Shown here piece after piece: positions 7,786-15,057 of a stretch of 15,206 nt of DNA. The first letter of the stretch is position 1; each line of letters begins with the position of its first letter. Both the position numbers and the translations under genes were made by a program. Where the stretch lies: NCBI GenBank assembly GCA_024762895.1, contig JANTGN010000049.1, positions 1 to 15,206 of the forward strand, written 5' to 3'. The notes below the pieces were generated by a model. The model ran no database searches. It was given only the letters and a program-made list of their open reading frames with translations, and was not told where the DNA came from. Source of the stretch: Thiotrichales bacterium (GTDB lineage: Bacteria > Pseudomonadota > Gammaproteobacteria > J044).

Positions 7786-8774
7786 GCCTGAAAATCGGTC
7801 CCTGGCATATCGAATCCCCCCTGGTTCTGGCCCCTATGGCCGGCATCACCGATCGTCCTTTTCGAACCTTATGCCGAAACATGGGTGCTGGCCTGGCCGT
7901 TTCGGAGATGATTACCTCTGAGACCCGGTTATGGAAAAGCCGCAAGACCAGTACTCGGCTGGCGATCGAAGGAGAGCAGGAACCAGTCAGTATACAGATC
8001 GCCGGAAATGATCCGGCCATGATGGCGGAGGCCGCTCGCGAGAATGCCCTGAGGGGCGCCCAGATCATTGATATCAACATGGGTTGCCCGGCGAAAAAGG
8101 TGTGTAGCAAGGCGGCAGGTTCAGCGTTGTTGCGTGACGAAACTCTGGTCCGGGATATTCTTCAGGCCGTCGTCGATTCGGTCGATATACCCGTCACATT
8201 AAAGATCCGGACCGGCTGGGATCATAACAACCGAAACGCCCTGACCATTGCTCGTCTGGCCGAAGAGTGTGGTATCCAGGCCCTGAGCATACATGGCCGT
8301 ACCCGGGCAGATGGTTTTAAGGGTGATGCCGAATATGAAACCATACGCCAGGTCTGTTCCAATAGTGCCTTACCGGTGATTGCCAATGGCGATATTACGT
8401 CGGCCGCACACGCTCGCAGGGTTCTGGAGCAAACCAACGCCGCAGCCGTCATGATGGGTCGAGCAGCCCTGGGCCGACCCTGGATATTCCGTGAAACCCG
8501 TCACTATCTGGAGACGGGCGAAATCCTCGCCCCACCCACTCCTGATGAGCAATACCGTTTGATCATGGATCATATACGCGTCATCCATGAATTTTATGGC
8601 GGCGTACAGGGTGTACGAATTGCACGAAAACATATAGGCTGGTACCTTCGCCAGTTTGCTGATGGGGAACAGTGGCGCAGGCGTATTGTTCGCCTGGATA
8701 ACAATGAAGAACAATTAGACGGGTTGTCCCTAAGCCTGGACAACCTGCTGCAGGATCAGAGTCGCGTCGCATGA
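7782..8774 (+). CDS. dusB: tRNA-dihydrouridine synthase DusB
   Basis: The 330-residue FMN-dependent TIM-barrel enzyme reduces uridine to dihydrouridine in tRNA (U17 in E. coli). Visible signatures are L-A-P-M-A-G-I-T-D-R-P-F-R (residues 16-28); N-M-G-C-P-A-K-K-V with the catalytic acid Cys102; the FMN/substrate residues in L-K-I-R-T-G-W (140-146, Lys141); and S-I-H-G-R-T-R (169-175, His171). V-M-M-G-R-A-A-L-G-R-P-W (223-234) is the phosphate-binding segment. Length is normal for DusB. The start overlaps the previous stop, and its own stop overlaps the fis start, so translation through the operon is coupled. In E. coli dusB and fis are likewise co-transcribed, with dusB translation linked to Fis output. 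Confidence 0.95.
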   Translation: MSLKIGPWHIESPLVLAPMAGITDRPFRTLCRNMGAGLAVSEMITSETRLWKSRKTSTRLAIEGEQEPVSIQIAGNDPAMMAEAARENALRGAQIIDINMGCPAKKVCSKAAGSALLRDETLVRDILQAVVDSVDIPVTLKIRTGWDHNNRNALTIARLAEECGIQALSIHGRTRADGFKGDAEYETIRQVCSNSALPVIANGDITSAAHARRVLEQTNAAAVMMGRAALGRPWIFRETRHYLETGEILAPPTPDEQYRLIMDHIRVIHEFYGGVQGVRIARKHIGWYLRQFADGEQWRRRIVRLDNNEEQLDGLSLSLDNLLQDQSRVA

Positions 8775-9058
8775 GTGCCCAACCAGAACAGACAACCGCA
8801 GAATTCGTCCGACAGGAAAGACGCAAACAGCCGCTGGCGTCTGCCGTACGCTCGGCCATGGAGATGTATTTCAACCACCTGGACGGTCATACCGCCACTG
8901 GCCTGTATTCCCTGGTCATGGAAGAGGTCGAACGCCCCCTGCTGGAAAGCGTCATGGACTATTACTCCGGCAATCAGAGCAAGGCCGCAGAGGCCCTGGG
9001 CCTGAACCGTGGCACCCTGCGTAAGAAACTCAAGCAATACAGCATTATTGGTAATTAG
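8771..9058 (+). CDS. fis: nucleoid-associated DNA-binding protein Fis
   Basis: The 95-residue protein matches Fis (98 residues in E. coli), a homodimer that bends DNA and controls stable RNA, recombination and growth-phase genes. The N-terminal arm is followed by helices A and B (about 22-62, including L-Y-S-L-V-M-E-E-V-E-R-P-L-L). The C-terminal helix-turn-helix (about 69-90) reads N-Q-S-K-A-A-E-A-L-G-L-N-R-G-T-L-R-K-K-L. The ATG lies inside the dusB stop (ATGA). The long leader and promoter known for the E. coli operon are not seen upstream of dusB; instead the operon seems to start at the zinc-ribbon gene. Confidence 0.96.
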   Translation: MSAQPEQTTAEFVRQERRKQPLASAVRSAMEMYFNHLDGHTATGLYSLVMEEVERPLLESVMDYYSGNQSKAAEALGLNRGTLRKKLKQYSIIGN

Positions 9059-9158
9059 ATCGCCCCCGGCTCAATCAGAGCAATCTATCCTCGATCAATG
9101 TCCTCTATAGAACTAATATCCCTTTCCCTGACCAGGATCAAGAAATCCGGCGCGCAGG

Positions 9159-9183
9159 AACATTAGTATGCGCTAATGTTTTT
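9159..9183 (+). terminator. hairpin with T-run after fis (terminator or operator)
   Basis: AACATTAG (9159-9166), loop TATGCG, and CTAATGTT (9173-9180) form a perfect 8-bp stem that runs into TTTTT (9179-9183). The position, 100 bases after fis, suits an intrinsic terminator. However, the stem is AT-rich and only about 12 bases precede the next ATG, so it may instead be a repressor site for the hydrolase-like gene. Confidence 0.45.
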
Positions 9184-9195
9184 AAAGTAGAGGCC

Positions 9196-9969
9196 ATGCA
9201 CGCCATGCATCGCTTGATCCTGATCCTTCTTATCCTGCTCCCATCCCTGAGCCATGCCAGCGAGACCCGACTCGTCACACTACCCAGTGGTGATGAGATG
9301 ACACTGCGTATCGTCAATGCCAGAGAATCCGAGAATCAGCTGCTGCTGGGGTTTCCTTGCGACCAGGGCATGCGCGAAGTCGAACTCCATCTCAGTGAAT
9401 CGATTGCCAGCCAGGGTGTGGATGTCTGGATGGCCGACCTGCTGGGTAGCCACTTCCTTCCAGCCCAGCCCAGCAGTATGCGAGGCCTGACCGGAGAAGA
9501 GGTATTGACCGTGATTGAAGATGCCTACGAGCACAGTGGCAAACAGGTCTATCTGATTACCGCAGGATTTGGTGCCATTCCGGTTCTACGCGGTGCCAAG
9601 GCCTGGGTAGACAAATATCAGGGTACCGCTCAGGAACAGGCCCTGGGTGGCGTTATTTTGTTATACCCCGAGCTTCATGCCAGTGAACCCGAACCCGGTG
9701 TAGACCTGGAATATCTGCCTATTGCAGACCAGACATCCGTTCCCGTCTACATACTGCAACCCGAACTCACACCCGCTCGCTGGTGGCTCGACCAGCTGAA
9801 AGCACACCTGGAATCGGGCGGTGCGAAAGTCACCATCGATATTCTGCCAAAGGTCAGGGGATACTTTTTTCTGAGACCCAATGCCACCGCACATGAAAAA
9901 TCCGTAAGCCAGGTCTTGCCACGTATCGTGGTCAACGCCCTGCATCGCATGAACGCCGAACAGGAGTAA
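9196..9969 (+). CDS. exported alpha/beta-hydrolase-like protein lacking the serine nucleophile
   Basis: The 257-residue product has a signal peptide (about 1-21, ending S-H-A-S). The mature part follows an alpha/beta-hydrolase layout. A strand plus turn comes first (Q-L-L-L-G-F-P-C-D-Q-G, about 48-58), then a helix and strand ending G-V-D-V-W-M-A-D-L-L-G (74-84). The nucleophile-elbow region is V-Y-L-I-T-A-G-F-G-A (118-127), and a strand G-V-I-L-L-Y-P-E-L (152-160) follows. At the elbow the usual G-x-S-x-G reads T-A-G-F-G, so the serine position is glycine and ordinary hydrolase activity is doubtful. His233 could be a relic of the catalytic His. ATGs at 9196 and 9205 both fit the GAGG site poorly. 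The gene ends 3 bases before the TlpA gene, whose ribosome site lies over this stop. The fold is inferred and the function unknown. Confidence 0.65.
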   Translation: MHAMHRLILILLILLPSLSHASETRLVTLPSGDEMTLRIVNARESENQLLLGFPCDQGMREVELHLSESIASQGVDVWMADLLGSHFLPAQPSSMRGLTGEEVLTVIEDAYEHSGKQVYLITAGFGAIPVLRGAKAWVDKYQGTAQEQALGGVILLYPELHASEPEPGVDLEYLPIADQTSVPVYILQPELTPARWWLDQLKAHLESGGAKVTIDILPKVRGYFFLRPNATAHEKSVSQVLPRIVVNALHRMNAEQE

Positions 9970-9972
9970 TCC

Positions 9973-10479
9973 ATGAAAACACTGCCAGTCTTTATCATTG
10001 CATTACTGGTCGCCTTATTCGCGTTCACGACGCAGGCAGGCGAACTCAAACCCTATAATGGAAAACCGCTACCCGATTTCTCACTCCAGGATCTCAAGGG
10101 CAAGAAACACAGCCTGTCTGATTATAAGGGCAAGGTCGTCTTGTTGAACTTCTGGGCAACCTGGTGCCCCCCCTGCGTCAAGGAAATGCCTTCCATGCAG
10201 CGTTTACAGGACAAATACCAGGATCAGGATTTTGAGATACTGGCGGTCAACATGGGCGAGGACTCCACCACCATCGAGATCTTTCTGCAAAAGATGTCTG
10301 TTAACTTTCCAGTTTTACTCGACAGTGATGGCGCCATCCTCAAGCAGTGGAAAATCTTTGCCTTTCCAACCACCTTCCTGATCGATAAGGAAGGCAACAT
10401 TACCTATGCCCTGTTTGGCGGTCTGGAATGGGACAGCCCCGAGGCCGTGGTGGTGGTCGAGGAACTGATTCAGCAATAA
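9973..10479 (+). CDS. TlpA/ResA-type periplasmic thioredoxin
   Basis: The 168-residue product has an N-terminal signal peptide or anchor (about 1-22). A thioredoxin fold of the AhpC/TSA-Redoxin type follows. The active site W-C-P-P-C has Cys65 and Cys68 inside N-F-W-A-T-W-C-P-P-C. The cis-proline is Pro132 in F-A-F-P-T-T-F-L. Proteins of this class reduce disulfides in the periplasm, often for cytochrome c maturation or for a dedicated partner. Its start has a strong GGAG 8 bases upstream, overlapping the end of the hydrolase-like gene, so the two are an operon. It faces a cytochrome c-DUF302 pair on the other strand, which suggests redox maintenance of periplasmic cysteines, but that link is inference. 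Client unknown. Confidence 0.9.
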   Translation: MKTLPVFIIALLVALFAFTTQAGELKPYNGKPLPDFSLQDLKGKKHSLSDYKGKVVLLNFWATWCPPCVKEMPSMQRLQDKYQDQDFEILAVNMGEDSTTIEIFLQKMSVNFPVLLDSDGAILKQWKIFAFPTTFLIDKEGNITYALFGGLEWDSPEAVVVVEELIQQ

Positions 10480-10522
10480 GCCTGTAGGCTCTGCGTGATT
10501 TTAGCTTCGCATCTGGCCCAAA

Positions 10523-10975
10523 TTATTCGGCTTCCTGCACCTTGACCAGGATCGATCGCATATCGCTCTCACAGCGACGAAAATACTTTTCCAGAGAAGG
10601 ATCTGGATAGAATTCACTCAATAGGACCGGATTAGCGGCAATCAGTAAGGTATCATCCCCTTCCGCGAAGATAGCGACCTTAATCGGCAGATAAGGTATC
10701 AGCTCCGGATGCTTTTGCATGATTAACTTCTGCTGCTCATGCTTACCAATAAAGACCACGCGATACTTGTCCGTCTTATAGCCCATTGCCGTCAGGCCGA
10801 TATCCACCCGCTGCACACGCGAAATGGTATAACCATGTTCGGTTACCGCCTCCTGCAGAGCGGCCATGGCTTCCGGAAATTCCAGGCTGGAACGCACCAT
10901 CAGTAGTTCGTCATCCTCCGCCCAGACCACGGCCGAACTGATCAGTAAGAGCAGCAGGCATAACAAGCGCCTCAT
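10523..10975 (-). CDS. exported DUF302 protein (stand-alone)
   Basis: The 150-residue protein has a signal peptide (about 1-19, ending V-V-W-A). A single DUF302-type domain follows. Its core reads P-Y-L-P-I-K-V-A-I-F-A-E-G-D-D, then L-L-I-A-A-N-P-V-L-L-S-E-F-Y. A Cys lies near the C-terminus in R-R-C-E-S-D-M. It aligns by eye with the C-terminal domain of the neighbouring cytochrome. At the family's usual L-P-C position it has L-P-I, so that cysteine is lost. The ATG overlaps the stop of the cytochrome gene (ATGA), so the two are coupled. The function of DUF302 is unknown; members recur in sulfur-oxidising and other proteobacteria. It ends 43 bases from the convergent TlpA gene. Confidence 0.8.
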   Translation of the reverse strand: MRRLLCLLLLLISSAVVWAEDDELLMVRSSLEFPEAMAALQEAVTEHGYTISRVQRVDIGLTAMGYKTDKYRVVFIGKHEQQKLIMQKHPELIPYLPIKVAIFAEGDDTLLIAANPVLLSEFYPDPSLEKYFRRCESDMRSILVKVQEAE

Positions 10976-12018
10976 AGCGTGGCATCCTCCAGAATCTCGG
11001 TATAAACATCCCGCATCTCGTGACAGGCCTCATTAAGCTCAACATTATTGAAGATGCGACTCAACCGCATGGGGTTAATCGCCATCACCTGTACGATACC
11101 GTCCTGTTCCACAATGGTGATCCTGCAGGGCAGGAAGATGCCAACCCTGGGATCAATAGTCAGTGCCGAATTCAGGAAATTAAAATTGCAGAAATAGAGA
11201 ATAAGTTGTTTCTTGTTTTCCTGTCCTTCGGGGACATAGCCCGTATCCATGTACTGCTCACGGATCAGGCGAAAGTTCTTACCAGTGATTGTTTGCCTGA
11301 CATTCTCCACCGTCTCTTCAAAACTGTAGGGGGACTCTACAATCAGGCTGGCACTCTCGGCCTCTAACACCGGTTTGCGCTCGGCAGTCTGCTCGAAACT
11401 TCGCACATAGGACACGATGTCATCGATCTGCTGATCGTTGAGTCCAGCCTCCAAAAAAGACACCATTGGGGTGCCCTTTCTACCCTTCCTCAGGGTATGG
11501 CGAATCAGCTCGTCCGAGGCGGCGGCCAGGAACCCTTCATTATTCAGTGCAGGTGCAATGATCGGAAGGTCGCGGGGGCGTGACATTGTGACACCGGTCC
11601 CCTTGCCACCTTCGCCGGTTTCACCATGGCAAACCTCGCAACGTTCGGCAAACAGCTTTTTACCGACCTCAGCATTCCCTTTAATTGGCTCCAGTGAGAA
11701 CCGGGGGGCAGGCTGATCGCTCCAGCTACGTATATAGCTTACCAGGGCATTGACCTGGGCATCGCTCAGATATTCAAAGGTGGGCATCACTCGGCCGGGG
11801 CGGCCATGACGAATGGTCTTGAAGAGGAAGTCATCATCAACATTGTTGAGAAATGAAGGCATGGCCAGGGGTACCCCCACACCACCACCGCCCTCTTCTC
11901 CATGACAGACCATGCAGTGATTCCGATAAAGACGTTCACCATCCAGGGCCGACCAGGATGGCAACGCCCAGAGAAATAGCACAATCAGGATGGTCCACCT
12001 GAAAAGGTTCTTACCCAC
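10972..12018 (-). CDS. exported diheme cytochrome c fused to a C-terminal DUF302 domain
   Basis: No ATG fits the start. GTG at 12018 (348 residues) has GGGG 8 bases upstream; TTG at 12021 (349 residues, numbering used here) is the alternative. A signal peptide (about 1-24, ending P-S-W-S-A) is followed by two class I cytochrome c domains. Heme 1 binds C36-M-V-C39-H40, with a likely Met79 ligand in R-V-M-P. Heme 2 binds C128-E-V-C131-H132, with a likely Met186 in G-T-P-M-V-S-F. Residues about 228-349 form a DUF302 domain with the canonical L-P-C-R motif (Cys299) plus C278 and C333. It should be a periplasmic electron carrier feeding or draining the DUF302 domain. It is co-translated with a second DUF302 gene. 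The fusion is clear, but the substrate is not known. Confidence 0.88.
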   Translation of the reverse strand: MGKNLFRWTILIVLFLWALPSWSALDGERLYRNHCMVCHGEEGGGGVGVPLAMPSFLNNVDDDFLFKTIRHGRPGRVMPTFEYLSDAQVNALVSYIRSWSDQPAPRFSLEPIKGNAEVGKKLFAERCEVCHGETGEGGKGTGVTMSRPRDLPIIAPALNNEGFLAAASDELIRHTLRKGRKGTPMVSFLEAGLNDQQIDDIVSYVRSFEQTAERKPVLEAESASLIVESPYSFEETVENVRQTITGKNFRLIREQYMDTGYVPEGQENKKQLILYFCNFNFLNSALTIDPRVGIFLPCRITIVEQDGIVQVMAINPMRLSRIFNNVELNEACHEMRDVYTEILEDATL

Positions 12019-12048
12019 CAAGATGCCCCCAACATAAGTGAGTGCTAA

Positions 12049-12054
12049 ATTATA
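12049..12054 (-). promoter_or_regulatory. -10 box for the cytochrome c-DUF302 operon
   Basis: On the minus strand the sequence reads GGGTTATAATTTAGCAC, a perfect TATAAT at 12054-12049. It lies 30 bases upstream of the GTG start. No good -35 was found at 16-18 bases. Confidence 0.5.
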
Positions 12055-12100
12055 ACCCGAAAAGACTCAATACCGTGACCCAATTTCAGGCCCATAAGGT

Positions 12101-12106
12101 TATAAT
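12101..12106 (+). promoter_or_regulatory. -10 box for purH
   Basis: TATAAT at 12101-12106 lies 29 bases before the purH ATG. GTGACC (12075-12080) resembles a -35 but its spacing of 20 is too long. It forms a divergent promoter pair with the cytochrome operon, the two -10 boxes being about 46 bases apart. Confidence 0.5.
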
Positions 12107-12135
12107 TAACCGTTTTAAAGTTCGGAAAATAAACC

Positions 12136-13713
12136 ATGACCAAGCAATGCGACTGGCCTGTAACCCGCGCCCTGATTAGTGTATCTGAAAAAACCGGAGT
12201 CCTGGACTTTGCACGCCATCTGCACGATAGCGGCATCGAGATCCTCTCCACTGGTGGAACAGCCAAATTGCTCAGTGACAATGGCATTCCCGTCGTCGAG
12301 GTGTCCGAACATACCGGCTTTCCCGAGATGATGGATGGCCGAGTCAAGACCCTGCATCCGCGTATCCATGGCGGCATCCTGGGTCGCCGAGGTGTCGATG
12401 ACGCTGTTATGGCAGAGCATGATATCGTGCCCATCGACCTGGTCGTGGTTAATCTTTATCCCTTCGAAGCCACCGTCGCTCGTGAGGACTGCACCCTGGA
12501 GGAGGCCATTGAAAATATCGATATCGGCGGCCCTACTATGGTCCGTGCGACAGCAAAGAACCATGCCCATGTCACCATCATAGTCGACCCCGATGACTAT
12601 GCCCGGGTGGAAGACGAGATGAAGGACAGTGGTGGCTGTATCAGTCATGGCACGCGCTTTGACCTGGCCGTGAAGGCCTTTGAGCACACCGCCAAATACG
12701 ACGGCATGATAGCCAACTACCTGGGTAGATTAACCGACCCCGAGGCTGAGGCCGAGTTCCCCCGTACCCTGAACCTGCAGTATGAAAAGGTCCAGGAGAT
12801 GCGCTATGGCGAAAACCCGCATCAGAAGGCTGCCTTCTATCGCGAGCATAATCCTCGTGAGGCCTCGGTCTCTACCGCCACACAAATACAGGGCAAGGCA
12901 TTGTCCTATAACAACGTCGCGGATACCGATGCGGCACTCGAATGCGTCAAGCAGTTCGAGGCCCCTGCCTGTGTCATCGTCAAACATGCCAATCCCTGTG
13001 GTGTTGCCGTGGGGCATAGCCTGCTCGAGGCCTACGATCATGCATATGAGACTGATCCTACCTCGGCATTCGGCGGCATCATCGCCTTTAATGCCGAGCT
13101 TGACCCCCAGACCGCCGAGGCCATCATCATGCGCCAGTTCGTAGAGGTCATCATCGCCCCGACGATCAGCGACGAAGCCATCAGAATCATCGCCCAAAAA
13201 CCCAATGTTCGCCTGCTGGCCTGTGGTACCTGGGATGAATGTGACCTGCGCCTGGATTATAAGCGGGTCAATGGTGGCCTGCTGGTTCAGGATGCGGACC
13301 ATGGCATGATCGATATCGCAGGGCTAAAGGTGGTTTCTAAACGCCAGCCGACAGAGGGCCAGATCAAGGACCTGATGTTTGCCTGGCAGGTCGCCAAGTT
13401 CGTTAAGTCTAATGCCATCGTCTATGCCAGTGAATTACAGACTATAGGCATAGGCGCGGGCCAGATGAGCCGAGTCTATTCCGCCAAGATCGCCGGCATC
13501 AAGGCCGCCGATGAAGGACTCACGGTTGACGGTTCCGTCATGGCCTCCGATGCCTTCTTCCCCTTCAGGGATGGCATCGACGCGGCTCACAAGGCCGGTA
13601 TCAGGGCCGTCATCCAGCCCGGTGGCTCCATGCGTGATGAGGAGGTCATCGCAGCCGCGGATGAGCATGACATGGCCATGGTATTTACCGGGATGCGTCA
13701 TTTCAGGCATTGA
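12136..13713 (+). CDS. purH: bifunctional AICAR formyltransferase / IMP cyclohydrolase PurH
   Basis: The 525-residue enzyme performs the last two steps of IMP synthesis. The N-terminal IMP cyclohydrolase (MGS-fold) domain covers about 1-200, with S-T-G-G-T-A (38-43), [15 protein letters not shown] (61-75) and H-G-G-I-L. The C-terminal transformylase domain carries [11 protein letters not shown] (223-233) and the catalytic K283-H284 in K-H-A-N-P-C-G. It ends in the typical G-M-R-H-F-R-H. Length and motifs are complete. It has its own promoter and ends in a strong terminator, so it is probably monocistronic. In many gammaproteobacteria purH follows fis or is paired with purD; here a four-gene redox block separates fis from purH, and purD is not next to it. 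Confidence 0.97.
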   Translation: MTKQCDWPVTRALISVSEKTGVLDFARHLHDSGIEILSTGGTAKLLSDNGIPVVEVSEHTGFPEMMDGRVKTLHPRIHGGILGRRGVDDAVMAEHDIVPIDLVVVNLYPFEATVAREDCTLEEAIENIDIGGPTMVRATAKNHAHVTIIVDPDDYARVEDEMKDSGGCISHGTRFDLAVKAFEHTAKYDGMIANYLGRLTDPEAEAEFPRTLNLQYEKVQEMRYGENPHQKAAFYREHNPREASVSTATQIQGKALSYNNVADTDAALECVKQFEAPACVIVKHANPCGVAVGHSLLEAYDHAYETDPTSAFGGIIAFNAELDPQTAEAIIMRQFVEVIIAPTISDEAIRIIAQKPNVRLLACGTWDECDLRLDYKRVNGGLLVQDADHGMIDIAGLKVVSKRQPTEGQIKDLMFAWQVAKFVKSNAIVYASELQTIGIGAGQMSRVYSAKIAGIKAADEGLTVDGSVMASDAFFPFRDGIDAAHKAGIRAVIQPGGSMRDEEVIAAADEHDMAMVFTGMRHFRH

Positions 13714-13718
13714 TTATT

Positions 13719-13742
13719 AAGGGGCGCAAAGCGCCCCTTTTT
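13719..13742 (+). terminator. intrinsic terminator of purH
   Basis: AAGGGGCGC, loop AAA, GCGCCCCTT form a 9-bp GC-rich hairpin ending in a run of five T (13738-13742). It starts 6 bases after the purH stop. A textbook rho-independent terminator. Confidence 0.93.
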
Positions 13743-13795
13743 CACACTTTCATTCCCCCGGGTTCTTTTCCCTGATTAAACACCCAGGTTTCTTC

Positions 13796-13801
13796 TATAC
13801 T
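13796..13801 (+). promoter_or_regulatory. -10 box for the DUF899 gene
   Basis: TATACT lies 50 bases before the ATG. A weak -35 (CTGATT, 13772-13777) lies 18 bases upstream. The preceding terminator implies that the gene needs its own promoter. Confidence 0.4.
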
Positions 13802-13850
13802 CCACACTCCTGAATCGGTAATTTCATCCGCAAATGACAGGAGGTTGTTC

Positions 13851-14558
13851 ATGCTAAAGCCAAGAGTAGTTTCAAGAGAGGAATGGCTCGACGCACGCAG
13901 GGAGCATTTAAAAAACGAGAAAGAGTTTACTCGACTGCGTGACCAGTTAAGCCGAGAAAGGCGTACACTCCCCTGGGTAAAGGTAGAGGGCAGCTATTTA
14001 TTTGATGGTCCTGACGGGAAAGAAAGCCTGTCAGACCTGTTTGCAGGAAAAAGTCAGCTGATTGTGTATCACTTTATGTATGGCCCAGACTGGTCTGAGG
14101 GATGCCCAAGCTGTTCATTCTGGGCCGATAATTTCAATGACATCGTGATTCACCTTAACCACCGAGACATCAATCTGGTGGCCGTTTCCAGGGCAGGACT
14201 GGACATACTGGATGCCTATAAAAAACGCATGGGCTGGAGTTTCAAATGGGTCTCATCAACAGGCAACGATTTCAATCGTGATTACCACGTATCATTCACT
14301 CCTGATGAACTGAATAAAGGTGAAATGTTTTACAATTTCAGAATTACCAATTTTCCCAGTGAAGAAGCACCAGGAATCAGCATTTTCTACAAAGATGAAA
14401 ACGGCGATATATTCCATACCTATTCATGCTATTCCCGAGGCCTGGATATGTTAAATACTGCCTATCATTATATGGATCTCACTCCAAAGGGACGCGATGA
14501 AGATGAGCTACCCAATAACATGGACTGGCTACGCCGTCATGATCAATATGACACGTGA
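13851..14558 (+). CDS. DUF899 thioredoxin-like protein
   Basis: The 235-residue cytoplasmic protein belongs to DUF899 (PF05988), with a thioredoxin-like fold. I start at the ATG at 13851 because a perfect AGGAGG (13839-13844) lies 6 bases upstream. A TTG at 13845 abuts that site and cannot use it. The family signature V-Y-H-F-M-Y-G-P-D-W-S-E-G-C-P-S-C-S-F-W-A-D-N-F is present, with Cys85 and Cys88 in C-P-S-C. A later R-D-Y-H-V-S-F matches the family's conserved second half. The C-terminus reads Y-H-Y-M-D-L-T-P-K-G-R-D-E. The biochemical role is not established. Base composition is visibly more AT-rich than purH or lptD, and it sits beside a decayed region, so horizontal acquisition is plausible. 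It is probably monocistronic. Confidence 0.88.
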   Translation: MLKPRVVSREEWLDARREHLKNEKEFTRLRDQLSRERRTLPWVKVEGSYLFDGPDGKESLSDLFAGKSQLIVYHFMYGPDWSEGCPSCSFWADNFNDIVIHLNHRDINLVAVSRAGLDILDAYKKRMGWSFKWVSSTGNDFNRDYHVSFTPDELNKGEMFYNFRITNFPSEEAPGISIFYKDENGDIFHTYSCYSRGLDMLNTAYHYMDLTPKGRDEDELPNNMDWLRRHDQYDT

Positions 14559-14613
14559 CCAGTAACGCAGGAGTCATCGAAGCATTAAAACCAATGCCTT
14601 ACCTAACTACGAC

Positions 14614-15034
14614 ATGAGCGAAAACCCTACGGGCTTCTTTCCCAGAAGCAATCCTGAAGGACAGGGTGAACAGGAAACCAGCTTCAACGACAAACTCTTT
14701 TTGAAGCATACCAGTCGAAGCATCTTACATATAGCCATCAACATGCTCTCCATTTCCCCGAACACATTCAGCACCATTGGAAAAGCCAACTCAAAATATG
14801 CCAATCAATTCATCTTCCTGACTTATGACCTTACAACCTGGGCCGGTGATTAATGGACCAGGGTCTTTGAAGGACCCTATAAAGACATACCCAAATAGAA
14901 AAGTTAATGGAGGCCCTTGCCAAAGATAAAGGCAAAGAGATCTGATAGATCTATATTTCTATATTACCAGCCCAAAATGCGCTAAATATTATGGCATCAA
15001 CTATGTCGCTTCTGTCGCTGAAACTCAGGGCGTT
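14614..15034 (+). pseudogene. broken gene for an unnamed protein with a VFEGPYKD ... SPKCAKYYG signature
   Basis: The remnant is spread over three frames. Frame one opens at ATG 14614 (MSENPTGFFPRSN), runs through N-M-L-S-I-S-P-N and T-T-W-A-G-D to TAA at 14851-14853, then continues WTRVFEGPYKDIPK to TAG at 14896. A second frame (from 14895) gives IEKLMEALAKDKGKEI and stops at 14943. A third frame (open from 14930) gives DLYFYITSPKCAKYYG and INYVASVAE. Joined, these read as a continuous protein C-terminus. I recall proteins of unknown function with a V-F-E-G-P segment followed by a Y-Y-T-x-C-P-K-C-A-K-x-Y-G-x-N-Y-V segment. Here the first of those cysteines reads Ser. At least one nonsense change and two frameshifts are needed. 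Whether the first 60 residues belong to the same gene is uncertain, and the right end is approximate. Confidence 0.55.
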
Positions 15035-15044
15035 ATTTACATAG

Positions 15045-15057
15045 AGTGCCTGACACC
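15045..15057. repeat. AGTGCCTGACACC motif, possible dispersed-repeat/transposon end
   Basis: AGTGCCTGACACC at 15045-15057 (reverse GGTGTCAGGCACT) is a short imperfect palindrome. I recall it as a recurrent motif next to REP-associated transposase elements in many proteobacteria. It marks where the gene-remnant similarity ends. No transposase is seen in the remaining 150 bases, so this is only a suggestion. Confidence 0.25.

Noticed and set aside
10480..10522. Possible bidirectional terminator between the convergent TlpA and DUF302 genes
   Set aside because: Only a 4-bp AGCC/GGCT stem is visible and there is no T-run next to it.
12136..13713. Long antisense frames opposite purH
   Set aside because: purH is complete with all catalytic motifs. 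The antisense frames are shadows created by its codon bias.
14860..14878. Hairpin AGGGTC-N7-GACCCT, terminator-like
   Set aside because: It falls inside the V-F-E-G-P-Y coding remnant and arises from those codons. No T-run follows, only TATAAAG.
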